DNA of 6,978 bases, from NCBI GenBank assembly GCA_035252155.1, contig DATFDL010000625.1, positions 1-6,978 of the forward strand, given 5' to 3'. Below the pieces are notes generated by a model. The model did not search any database. It saw nothing but the letters and a program-made list of their open reading frames with translations, and had not been told where the DNA came from. Numbering within the stretch: position 1 is the first letter of the stretch; each line of letters starts with the position of its first letter. The stretch is from JAICLL01 sp035252155. Lineage in GTDB: Bacteria; Planctomycetota; Planctomycetia; Pirellulales; JAICIG01. Below are positions 1 through 5,413 of this stretch, piece by piece. A program made the translations under genes and the position numbers.

Positions 1-63
1 GACCGTGTTTTTTGGAACCGTTCAGACGCCCTTGCACGTCTTGTCGCCTCACCCAATGCGCGT
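1..63. other. Window edge, no gene assigned
   Basis: This is the 63-base stretch beyond the stop of the zinc-ribbon ExbD gene. On the minus strand two frames stay open to the window edge (a GTG near 52 and a TTG near 56), so another gene of the same operon could begin here. The stretch is too short to decide, and no convincing terminator hairpin is visible. Confidence 0.3.
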
Positions 64-741
64 TTAAAAATCCTCGTCGTCTCCGGTGGCCAGGCGCACG
101 TCGTCGAAGCCGGCCGCGGTGCCGGCGTCGAGCGCCATGACCACCTTTTCGTGCCGGGCCTCGCCACTGGCCATCACCATCAGCTTGCCGGGCCCGGACG
201 AATCGACGGCCGACCCGCCTGACCGCGCCTCTTTCAACTTGGCCAACAGCTCTTGCTCGCTGGGCGCTTCGGAGTCGTTCACCCAGATCGTGCTGTCCTT
301 GTCGATCCGCACCACCACGTTGTCGTCGTCCTGTTCGATCTCTTCGATGGTGCGGCTCTGCGCGGCGGCGTCGGTAGGATCGGGCGTGGGAATGTGGATC
401 GATTTTTGCAGAGCGAACGCTGCCGTCACCATGAAAAAAATCAACAGCAAAAACGTAACGTCGACCATCGGCGTCATGTCAAGCCCGTCGTCTTGCGAAA
501 TCTCGCCCTTGCTGCCCAGGGTGAACTCTTCCTCGCCTTCCGCCGCCGATGCGATGCGCGGCGGGTCCTCGTCGGCGCGAGCCGTGGCCGTGGCGGCGTG
601 CAGCGCCTCGGGCACAATCTCGTCGGGCGGCGGCACCGATTGCACCGCGCCGCAACCGGTGCACTGCACCTGACGGCCGACGTAATCGGTCGGCGCCTTG
701 AGGCGCTTGCCGCATTGAGCACAGTTAAAGCGAACGACCAT
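64..741 (-). CDS. exbD: ExbD/TolR-type biopolymer transport protein with N-terminal zinc ribbon
   Basis: This 225-residue protein is an ExbD/TolR proton-channel subunit with an extra front domain. Residues 7-30 form a zinc ribbon of two CxxC knuckles (C7, C10, C27, C30) in the planctomycete style (CGKRLKAP, then GRQVQCTGCG). An acidic, Ala-rich linker follows to about residue 85. The ExbD signature is DMTPMVDVTFLLLIFFMVT at 88-106, a single membrane segment in which D94 matches the proton-carrying Asp of ExbD and TolR. Residues 110-225 are the periplasmic domain, ending in a degenerate ExbD fold (RHEKVVMALDAGTAAGFDDVRLA). In the family the N-terminus is cytoplasmic, so the ribbon should face the cytoplasm. 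Ordinary ExbD proteins are about 140 residues, so this one is long by that domain. It is the last visible gene of the operon. No Shine-Dalgarno is seen: a GTTCAGG repeat starts 6 bases before the ATG. The ribbon's ligand is unknown. Confidence 0.93.
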   Translation of the reverse strand: MVVRFNCAQCGKRLKAPTDYVGRQVQCTGCGAVQSVPPPDEIVPEALHAATATARADEDPPRIASAAEGEEEFTLGSKGEISQDDGLDMTPMVDVTFLLLIFFMVTAAFALQKSIHIPTPDPTDAAAQSRTIEEIEQDDDNVVVRIDKDSTIWVNDSEAPSEQELLAKLKEARSGGSAVDSSGPGKLMVMASGEARHEKVVMALDAGTAAGFDDVRLATGDDEDF

Positions 742-747
742 GGAAGT

Positions 748-852
748 GTTCAGGGTTCAGGGTTCAGGGTTCAGCATTCCGGTGCAGGGCATATGGGGTC
801 GGCGCCGACGTTCGGCGTCACACGAATATACTGAACCCAGAACCCTGAACCC
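748..852. repeat. GTTCAGG tandem repeat with inverted copy (long hairpin)
   Basis: Four tandem copies of the 7-mer GTTCAGG, the last lacking its final G, occupy 748-774. An inverted, slightly degenerate copy occupies 831-852. The arms 753-774 and 831-852 pair over 22 bases with one mismatch. The 56-base loop holds its own small hairpin, CGCCGA / TCGGCG, at 803-817. The element fills nearly all of the 118-base gap between the two exbD genes and comes within 6 bases of the downstream start codon. It looks like a dispersed genomic repeat or a small non-autonomous element. No target-site duplication was recognised. Confidence 0.85.
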
Positions 853-859
853 TTTCCCA

Positions 860-1357
860 CTATTTCGCTTCCAACACCGCCAAATTCAAACTCACTCCTT
901 CCGCGGCGCCGGCCGCCGAGGCCACCCGCGAGACGTCGCGGTGCAACACGCCGCGCTCGGCCTTGATAATCACGCTCGTTTTGCCGGTGGCCAATCCCTC
1001 TTCGACAGCCTGCTTGATCTGGGCGTCTTGCTCTTCGGTGGTGCCTTGCAACGGTTGGCCCACCTTGCCGTCGGCCAGGTAGACCGCGGCCGGGGCGTTT
1101 TCGCCCGCGCTGGCCACCGAAATAATCACCGAATCTTGAACGCTGATGCCCACGCCGTACTTGGCCGGCGCCAGCTCGAGCGCCGTTTGGGCGTCGGGCG
1201 TCGAAGTGACCGTGAAAAAAATCAACAGCAAAAACGTGCAGTCGATCATCGGCGTAATGTCCATCTCGGTGTCCTCGACCGGCCGCTGCCGCCGCTTGAT
1301 GGGCGGCTCGTCCGGCTCGGCGTGCGGATTGAAATGGGCGTCGAACTCTTCGTGCAT
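860..1357 (-). CDS. exbD: ExbD/TolR-type biopolymer transport protein
   Basis: This 165-residue ExbD family protein is close to the usual family length. It has a short cytoplasmic N-terminus rich in charged residues and prolines (1-31). The signature MDITPMIDCTFLLLIFFTVT at 32-51 gives one membrane helix, with D39 at the proton-translocating position. The periplasmic domain runs from about residue 55 to 165 and contains the typical beta-strand GKTSVIIKAERGVLHRDV followed by an AAGAAEG loop. It lies 50 bases downstream of exbB in the same direction and should assemble with that channel subunit. The start chosen is the ATG at 1357, with a weak GAGGGA about 11 bases upstream. The pair with the zinc-ribbon ExbD shares 25 identical bases over the membrane segment. 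Assignment to energising a TonB-like, Tol-like or other process cannot be made from sequence. Confidence 0.95.
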   Translation of the reverse strand: MHEEFDAHFNPHAEPDEPPIKRRQRPVEDTEMDITPMIDCTFLLLIFFTVTSTPDAQTALELAPAKYGVGISVQDSVIISVASAGENAPAAVYLADGKVGQPLQGTTEEQDAQIKQAVEEGLATGKTSVIIKAERGVLHRDVSRVASAAGAAEGVSLNLAVLEAK

Positions 1358-1407
1358 CGCGGCCAGTTCCCTCGGTCAATTGAATCTTGCGATTGGAGGA
1401 TGGCTCG

Positions 1408-2067
1408 TTAGCGCACCCCCGCGGGCTGTTCCACGGCCGATTGCTCGACCGCGCCCTTGAAGACCTCCATGAACCGGGCCAGCCCGTCGCCCACCAGATC
1501 TTCCATCTTGCGGGTGCGAATCTGCACGCTGGCCAACACCAAGCTGAGCGGAATGGCGATCGTCAGGCCGACGAATGTGGTGATGAGGGCCAGCGAGATA
1601 TCGCCGGCCAGATTTGTGGCGTCGACCTTTTGCGAGCCGGCCAGTTTGCCAAAGGCCGCCATCATGCCCAGCACCGTGCCCAGCAGCCCGAGCATTGGCG
1701 CGCTTTTGATCATCGTCACCACCCAGGTGATGCGGTATTCCATTTCGGCCATGATGTCGCGCTGAAAGCGATCGGCCACGAGCTGCTTGACTTTGCCATA
1801 GCCCAGGTCGCGGTTGTTGATGGCCAGCAAGGCCAATTGCGGCACGACGCGAGGATCGTCTTGGCAAAGCTCGGCGGCGGCCTCGAAATCGCCCATCTCG
1901 ACCCGCTCGTTGAGCTGGTCGAGAAATTCGTTTTGCAGCTCTTCGCTCTTGAAGCGAATCTGCGAGAGTCGCCGCCAGACGACGATGATGCAAAACGCCC
2001 CCCATAAGGCGTCGAACGCCTGGAAGCCATAGATCGTATTGCCCGCGAATTCTGTAAGGTCTGCCAT
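1408..2067 (-). CDS. exbB: MotA/TolQ/ExbB proton channel family protein
   Basis: This 219-residue inner-membrane channel subunit partners ExbD to convert proton motive force into mechanical work. A first membrane segment lies around residues 15-31. A cytoplasmic helical stretch follows (about 35-112, EFLDQLNERVEMGDFEAAAELCQDD). The second membrane helix (115-139) carries the family motif KSAPMLGLLGTVLGMMAAF, and the third (157-181) carries GDISLALITTFVGLTIAIPL. T131 and T163/T164 lie where ExbB and TolQ have conserved pore Thr residues. It precedes two exbD genes, giving an exbB-exbD-exbD order. The ATG is only 3 bases from a palindromic repeat, so no Shine-Dalgarno is available. The family also includes MotA, but two ExbD neighbours favour the ExbB/TolQ branch. 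Confidence 0.95.
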   Translation of the reverse strand: MADLTEFAGNTIYGFQAFDALWGAFCIIVVWRRLSQIRFKSEELQNEFLDQLNERVEMGDFEAAAELCQDDPRVVPQLALLAINNRDLGYGKVKQLVADRFQRDIMAEMEYRITWVVTMIKSAPMLGLLGTVLGMMAAFGKLAGSQKVDATNLAGDISLALITTFVGLTIAIPLSLVLASVQIRTRKMEDLVGDGLARFMEVFKGAVEQSAVEQPAGVR

Positions 2068-2070
2068 GTC

Positions 2071-2162
2071 GTAGGGTGGGCATTGCCCACCACCCCTTCG
2101 GTCGCTGATTTTTGGTGGGCAATGCCCACATCGAAGTCACTGGTGGGCAGTCCCCACTCTAC
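2071..2162. repeat. Triple GTGGGCA...TGCCCAC palindromic repeat
   Basis: Three copies of a 16-17 base near-palindrome lie at 2075-2091, 2114-2129 and 2142-2157. Copy 2 is the exact reverse complement of copy 1 over 16 bases. Copy 3 is a degenerate inverted copy. The outer copies extend to GTAG on both sides (2071-2091 against 2142-2162, 18 of 21 pairs). The element fills the gap between the 302-residue membrane protein gene and exbB. Its GTAG end supplies the TAG stop (2159-2161) of the upstream gene, and its other end is 3 bases from the exbB start. From memory, GTAGGGTGGGCA-type repeats are common between genes in planctomycetes and cyanobacteria. Confidence 0.85.
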
Positions 2163-3067
2163 AAATAAGTCTGTTCGATCACGTAAAACTCATAGCCCTT
2201 CCCCACTTGCCGCACGCCGAACCGCGTCTTGCGAATCTTCGAAGCATCGATGTCCTTGTACTCGTGCTCGGCGGCCAGCAGCATTTGCTCGGTGGGATCG
2301 GGATAGAACTGCAAGATCAAGCGACCGTTGGTCGGCAGGCCGGCCTTGGCCGCCAGTTCGCGATCGGCTTCTTTCAGTTTGCCGCGCTTCCAGTTCATCC
2401 ACAGCCGTTTTTCTTCTTTGCTGGGCTTGACGTAGGTCTCGGGCTTGGGCCGCGACAGGTACTTGGCATAGGTGGTTTGGCCGATACCGATTACGCCCAG
2501 CTCGATTTCAAAGTAGTCGAGCTGCCGAGCGTAGGTCTCGAGCGTATTGCCGTCGCCAAAGTTGATCTCCCACCGCAGGTGGGGTGGAATTCCCGGCCGG
2601 CCTTCGCCGCCCATCCCCCAACCGGGCACTTTGCCGTCGCCGATCTGCTTACCTCCCCCCTTGGCCTCGCTGTCTTGATCGGTCAGGTTCGGGTCGTCGA
2701 GGTCCATCTGCTGGATGGCCACGGCCTCAAGCACGGTGGCCAGCGTGTCTTGCAGTTCCGGCTCGTCCAGATCGCTCTCTTTGGCGATGTCTTGCGGCGT
2801 GGGCGAATCGAGCTGCATGCTTTCGCCCACCACGCCGCTTTCGATGCCACCGCCCACCTGCTCATAACGCACGGGCACCGACTTCAGCGGCGGAAAAAAG
2901 ACGTGCATCCCCAGCCAGGCCATGAACAGGCAAAACACCACCACGCCGATCAAAATCAGCATTGACAGCATCATGCTGGCCACGCGCTCGTAGGCCGACA
3001 CCTGCAATGTCGGCAAGGTCTGCGGCGCGCGTGCCCCGGCTCTGGAAGGTCGGGCTACCGAACTCAC
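2159..3067 (-). CDS. Single-pass membrane protein of unknown family, first gene of the exb operon
   Basis: I do not recognise this 302-residue protein. It has a short N-terminus, one clear membrane helix (about 31-53, rich in L, I, V and M, ending AWLGMHVFFPP), and a large C-terminal part probably in the periplasm. That part has an acidic stretch (98-133), a Gly-rich linker with PGWGMGGEGRPGIPP (147-162), a mixed alpha/beta region, and a C-terminal strand-rich end with RFGVRQVGKGYEFYVIEQTYL (282-302). It opens the exbB-exbD-exbD operon, so it may be the partner moved by the channel, as TonB or TolA are. No TonB C-terminal domain is visible, so this is inference. The start is uncertain. The GTG at 3067 makes residues 3-13 come from a repeat, and no Shine-Dalgarno precedes it. 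In-frame TTG and GTG at residues 21, 23 and 29 and ATG at 32 are alternatives, though 32 would clip the helix. Confidence 0.8.
   Translation of the reverse strand: MSSVARPSRAGARAPQTLPTLQVSAYERVASMMLSMLILIGVVVFCLFMAWLGMHVFFPPLKSVPVRYEQVGGGIESGVVGESMQLDSPTPQDIAKESDLDEPELQDTLATVLEAVAIQQMDLDDPNLTDQDSEAKGGGKQIGDGKVPGWGMGGEGRPGIPPHLRWEINFGDGNTLETYARQLDYFEIELGVIGIGQTTYAKYLSRPKPETYVKPSKEEKRLWMNWKRGKLKEADRELAAKAGLPTNGRLILQFYPDPTEQMLLAAEHEYKDIDASKIRKTRFGVRQVGKGYEFYVIEQTYL
3031..3059. repeat. CCCGGCT...GGTCGGG imperfect palindromic repeat
   Basis: This 29-base imperfect palindrome runs from GTGCCCCGG to CGGGCTACC, with inner arms CCCGGCT and GGTCGGG pairing with G-T wobbles. It resembles a repeat I recall as frequent between genes in planctomycetes (minus-strand form GGTAGCCCGACCTTCC). 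It overlaps the 5' end of the 302-residue membrane protein gene as annotated from the GTG. Only one copy lies in the window, so the repeat status rests on memory. Confidence 0.5.
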
Positions 3068-3116
3068 GGGCGGTTAAGAAGAAAGAACGAGTCGACGGGA
3101 AGTTCACCGAATCTGC

Positions 3117-3145
3117 ATCCTAAGCCCGTCAAAAATGAGTGTCAA
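3117..3145 (-). promoter_or_regulatory. Candidate sigma-70 promoter of the exb operon
   Basis: On the minus strand a perfect TTGACA box (3140-3145) is followed by a 17-base spacer and TAGGAT (3117-3122), which matches TATAAT at four of six positions. Transcription would begin near 3110, giving a leader of about 43 bases to the GTG at 3067. The -35 box overlaps the left arm of the palindrome at 3143-3158. Confidence 0.6.
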
Positions 3146-3158
3146 GCAGCCCTGCTTG
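3143..3158. promoter_or_regulatory. Palindrome between divergent promoters, candidate operator
   Basis: CAAGCAG and CTGCTTG form a perfect 7-base inverted repeat around a CC centre. It sits exactly between the leftward TTGACA and the rightward TTGCCA boxes and overlaps both. That position suits a regulator acting on both transcription units. It could equally be another dispersed repeat, as the window is rich in them. Confidence 0.4.
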
Positions 3159-3184
3159 CCAACTGCCGCCCCCCGATTCATACT
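3156..3184 (+). promoter_or_regulatory. Candidate sigma-70 promoter for the rightward genes
   Basis: TTGCCA (3156-3161, five of six matches to TTGACA) is followed by a 17-base spacer and CATACT (3179-3184, four of six matches to TATAAT). The start point would fall near 3191, about 34 bases before the ATG at 3225. It lies back to back with the exb operon promoter. Confidence 0.45.
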
Positions 3185-3224
3185 TCCTTGGCACTTTGAT
3201 TCACTACCTCTTTGGCAGCCCGCC

Positions 3225-4136
3225 ATGACGCACCCCACACACCGCCGCCAATTTCTCAAAACCTCGGCCCACCTGACCGCCGGCCTGGCCGCAAGCGGCT
3301 TGCTAGCGTACGCCGCGGAGGCCGCCGAAGACAAAAAGCCGCTCTACAAAATTTCGCTGGCCGAGTGGTCGCTCAATCGGGCGCTGTTCGGCAAAAAGCT
3401 TGATCATCTCGACTTCATCAAATCGGCCAAACAAGAGTACGGCATTGAGGCGGTCGAATATGTCAACCAGTTCTTCGCCGACAAGGCCAACGACAAAAAG
3501 TACCTGACCGAAATGAAGCATCGCGCCGACGATCTGGGCATCAAGAGCGTGCTGATCATGATCGATGGCGAAGGCCACCTGGGCGACCCCGACGAAGCCA
3601 AGCGGCGGCGGGCCGTCGAGAATCATTACAAGTGGGTCGAGGCGGCCAAGTTTTTGGGCTGCCATTCCATCCGCGTCAACGCCGGCAGCAGCGGCAGCTA
3701 CGAAGAGCAACTCGATCGGGCGGCCGATGGCCTGCGGCGGCTGAGCGAGTTTGGCGAGAAACACGAGATGGGTGTGATCGTCGAAAACCATGGCGGCCTG
3801 TCGTCGAACGGTAAGTGGCTGGTGTCGGTCATCAAGCAGGTCGGTAACAAGTGGTGCGGCACTCTGCCCGACTTCGGCAATTTTCAGGACTATGACCGCT
3901 ATCAGGGCGTGACCGAGATGATGCCTTATGCCAAGGCGGTCAGCGCCAAGTCGACCGATTTCGACGCTCAAGGAAACGAGGTTCACACCGACTATCGCAA
4001 GATGATGCAGATCGTGATCGACGCGGGATATCGCGGCTATGTGGGCATCGAGTACGAGGGCGGCAAGCTGAGCGAGCCGGAGGGAATTCGGGCCACCAAG
4101 AAGCTGCTGGAGCGTATACGCGAAGAGCTCTCGTAG
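3225..4136 (+). CDS. Tat-exported sugar phosphate isomerase/epimerase-like TIM-barrel protein
   Basis: This 303-residue protein belongs to the xylose isomerase-like TIM-barrel family, whose members isomerise or epimerise sugars, keto-acids or inositols. It begins with a twin-arginine signal: MTHPTHRRQFLKTSA, then a hydrophobic Ala/Gly/Leu stretch (17-30) and a likely cut near AEAAE (31-35). The mature protein would be outside the cytoplasm. Barrel landmarks are IVENHGG (185-191, E187), LPDFGNF (214-220, D216) and GYVGIEYEGG (271-280, E276), which match metal and catalytic positions of the family. Where many members have a metal-binding His, this one reads AVSAKS (238-243). The frame stays open upstream to 3135, but the ATG at 3225 is chosen because the Tat motif starts there and the upstream stretch crosses the promoter and palindrome. 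The substrate cannot be told from sequence. Confidence 0.9.
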   Translation: MTHPTHRRQFLKTSAHLTAGLAASGLLAYAAEAAEDKKPLYKISLAEWSLNRALFGKKLDHLDFIKSAKQEYGIEAVEYVNQFFADKANDKKYLTEMKHRADDLGIKSVLIMIDGEGHLGDPDEAKRRRAVENHYKWVEAAKFLGCHSIRVNAGSSGSYEEQLDRAADGLRRLSEFGEKHEMGVIVENHGGLSSNGKWLVSVIKQVGNKWCGTLPDFGNFQDYDRYQGVTEMMPYAKAVSAKSTDFDAQGNEVHTDYRKMMQIVIDAGYRGYVGIEYEGGKLSEPEGIRATKKLLERIREELS

Positions 4137-4198
4137 AACGGAATTCATTCCGTTCCTGAGTCTGGCCGGTGTATAACAGAACGGAATGAATTCCGTTC
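4136..4198. repeat. Inverted pair of AACGGAAT...ATTCCGTT palindromes
   Basis: Two 20-base arms (4136-4155 and 4179-4198) are perfect reverse complements around a 23-base loop. Each arm is itself a near-palindrome, AACGGAAT and ATTCCGTT around two bases. The element begins on the last base of the isomerase-like gene's TAG stop and runs over the ATG of maf (4186). It can fold as one long hairpin or two small ones. A transcription terminator role is possible, but no T-run follows either stem. Confidence 0.88.
4172..4177 (+). promoter_or_regulatory. Possible -10 box before maf
   Basis: TATAAC in the loop of the inverted repeat matches TATAAT at five of six positions and is an AT-rich island in a GC-rich region. 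Transcription would start at about 4183-4185, right at the ATG of maf, giving a near-leaderless message. No good -35 box is found 16-18 bases upstream, so this is weak. Confidence 0.25.
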
Positions 4199-4794
4199 CA
4201 CGACAACTCATCCTGGCCAGCGCGTCGCCGCGGCGGCGCGAATTGCTCGCCGAAGCGGGTTATCAATTTCGTGTCGTGGCGCCGGGTGAGGCTGCCGAAG
4301 ACGCTGGCCGCGACGGCGAAAGCCCGGCGCAACTGGTCGCGCGATTGGCGCGTCAAAAGGCCGCCGACGTGGCCGGACGGATCGACTCAGGCTTGATCGT
4401 GGCCTGCGACACCGTGGCCGACTGCGAGGGAAAGATCCTGGGCAAGCCGCGCGACGAAGCGCACGCGCGCGAAATGCTCCAGTGGCTCAGCGGGCGAAAA
4501 CACCACGTCTATTCCGGGCTGTGCTTGTGGCCGCTGCCCGAGGGCCGGCCGCGGATCGAAGTCGAGCGAACGACGCTTCGCATGCGGCGGCTGACGGCGG
4601 CCGAGATCGACGATTATCTGGCCGGCGGCCTGTGGCGCGGCAAGGCCGGGGCCTTCGGCTATCAAGACCGGCTCGGCTGGCTGGAGATCATCGAGGGAAG
4701 CGAATCGAACGTGGTCGGGCTGCCGCTGGAGCGGCTGGCCGCGATGTTGGCAGATCCTAGTCTTGCAACGATCGGCACAGGCAGGCCACAATAG
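4186..4794 (+). CDS. maf: Maf family nucleoside triphosphate pyrophosphatase
   Basis: This 202-residue Maf/Ham1-type enzyme hydrolyses non-canonical or selected nucleoside triphosphates to the monophosphate and pyrophosphate in the cytoplasm. The phosphate-binding motif LILASASPRRRELL is at 8-21. ACDTVADCEGKILGKPRD (73-90) carries the conserved catalytic-type Asp (D75) and the GKP turn. GKAGAFGYQDRLG and then GSESNVVGLPLERL form the usual C-terminal signature. Length is normal. Whether it prefers dTTP/UTP or a methylated nucleotide is not decided here. The ATG lies inside the right arm of the inverted repeat. An in-frame TAA at 4174-4176 excludes any earlier start, and there is no good start between the ATG and the SASPRR motif. 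No Shine-Dalgarno is seen. The sigma factor gene follows after 4 bases, suggesting one transcript. Confidence 0.95.
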   Translation: MNSVPRQLILASASPRRRELLAEAGYQFRVVAPGEAAEDAGRDGESPAQLVARLARQKAADVAGRIDSGLIVACDTVADCEGKILGKPRDEAHAREMLQWLSGRKHHVYSGLCLWPLPEGRPRIEVERTTLRMRRLTAAEIDDYLAGGLWRGKAGAFGYQDRLGWLEIIEGSESNVVGLPLERLAAMLADPSLATIGTGRPQ

Positions 4795-4798
4795 CCGT

Positions 4799-5413
4799 AT
4801 GCCCGACTTCGGCCACACTCTGTCCGACGAAGAATTGATGGGCCGCGTGCAGGCGGGCGACACCGCAATGTTCGCCGAGCTGGTCCGCCGCTATCAACCG
4901 GCCTTGGCCCGAGTGGCGGCCAGCCGGCTAGGCCGGGCCGACTGGGCCGAAGACGCCGTACAAGAGACGTTTCTGGCGGCCTTCAAAGGCCGGCATACCT
5001 ATCGCCCGCCGCACAGTTTCCGCACCTGGCTCTGGACGATCCTGCTCAATCAGTGCCGGCGCTCGTGGAAAGTCCGAGCCCGCCGGCCGCGGATCCGCGG
5101 CTGGGGCGATGAGCCGGCCGAGTTGGTCGAGCCGGCCGTGTTTCAGGCCAGTGTCGAACGTGGCGAATCGTCGCCGTTGACGCGGTTGCTGGCCCAAGAA
5201 CGGGCCGGGCTGGTCGATGAACTGCTCAAGCAACTGACGCCGGTCCAGGCCGACGCCGTGCGGTTGCGGTTTTTCGGCGGCCTGAAGTTCGAAGAAATCG
5301 CCGAGGCCACCGGTTGCAGTCTCGGCACGGCCAAGAGCCGTGTGAAATGGGGTTTGCTGCGTTTAGCCGAATTGGTCCGTCATGCGGAGCCAATTCAAAG
5401 AGACGACTTATGA
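4799..5413 (+). CDS. ECF-type RNA polymerase sigma factor
   Basis: This 204-residue extracytoplasmic-function sigma-70 protein directs RNA polymerase to a special promoter set. Region 2 spans about 22-92, with WAEDAVQETFLAAF (49-62) for core binding and FRTWLWTILLNQCRRSWK (74-91) for -10 recognition. A basic, variable linker follows (92-135). Region 4 spans about 138-192, with a helix-turn-helix LKFEEIAEATGCSLGTAKSRV for -35 recognition. The ATG at 4799 is chosen over an in-frame TTG at 4763 because the latter lies inside maf and adds residues with no domain role. The TGA overlaps the next gene's ATG (ATGA), the usual sign of a translationally coupled sigma/anti-sigma pair. No copy of its target promoter could be identified in the window. 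The ECF group was not assigned. Confidence 0.95.
   Translation: MPDFGHTLSDEELMGRVQAGDTAMFAELVRRYQPALARVAASRLGRADWAEDAVQETFLAAFKGRHTYRPPHSFRTWLWTILLNQCRRSWKVRARRPRIRGWGDEPAELVEPAVFQASVERGESSPLTRLLAQERAGLVDELLKQLTPVQADAVRLRFFGGLKFEEIAEATGCSLGTAKSRVKWGLLRLAELVRHAEPIQRDDL

Noticed and set aside
432..441. A conserved U UUU UUC slippery heptamer in both exbD messages
   Set aside because: It is explained by Ile-Phe-Phe codons of the membrane helix, and no downstream stimulating structure or meaningful shifted product was evident.
3098..3130. An ECF-type promoter (GGAA...CGTC) in the divergent region
   Set aside because: The spacing of about 25 bases is far too long for the 16-17 expected.
3189..3204. 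A sigma-54-like TGGCAC box upstream of the isomerase-like gene
   Set aside because: The -12 part reads TTCAC, not TTGCA, so the essential GC is missing.
3135..3224. Upstream in-frame ATG extending the isomerase-like protein by 30 residues
   Set aside because: The extension runs through the palindrome and candidate promoter, and would bury the Tat motif 37 residues from the N-terminus.
3303..4211. A 302-codon open frame on the minus strand opposite the isomerase-like gene
   Set aside because: The plus strand has a Tat signal and family motifs, and the minus reading is a mirror of its codon bias.
4763..4798. TTG start extending the sigma factor by 12 residues into maf
   Set aside because: The ATG at 4799 gives the usual ECF N-terminus, and the extension has no domain support.
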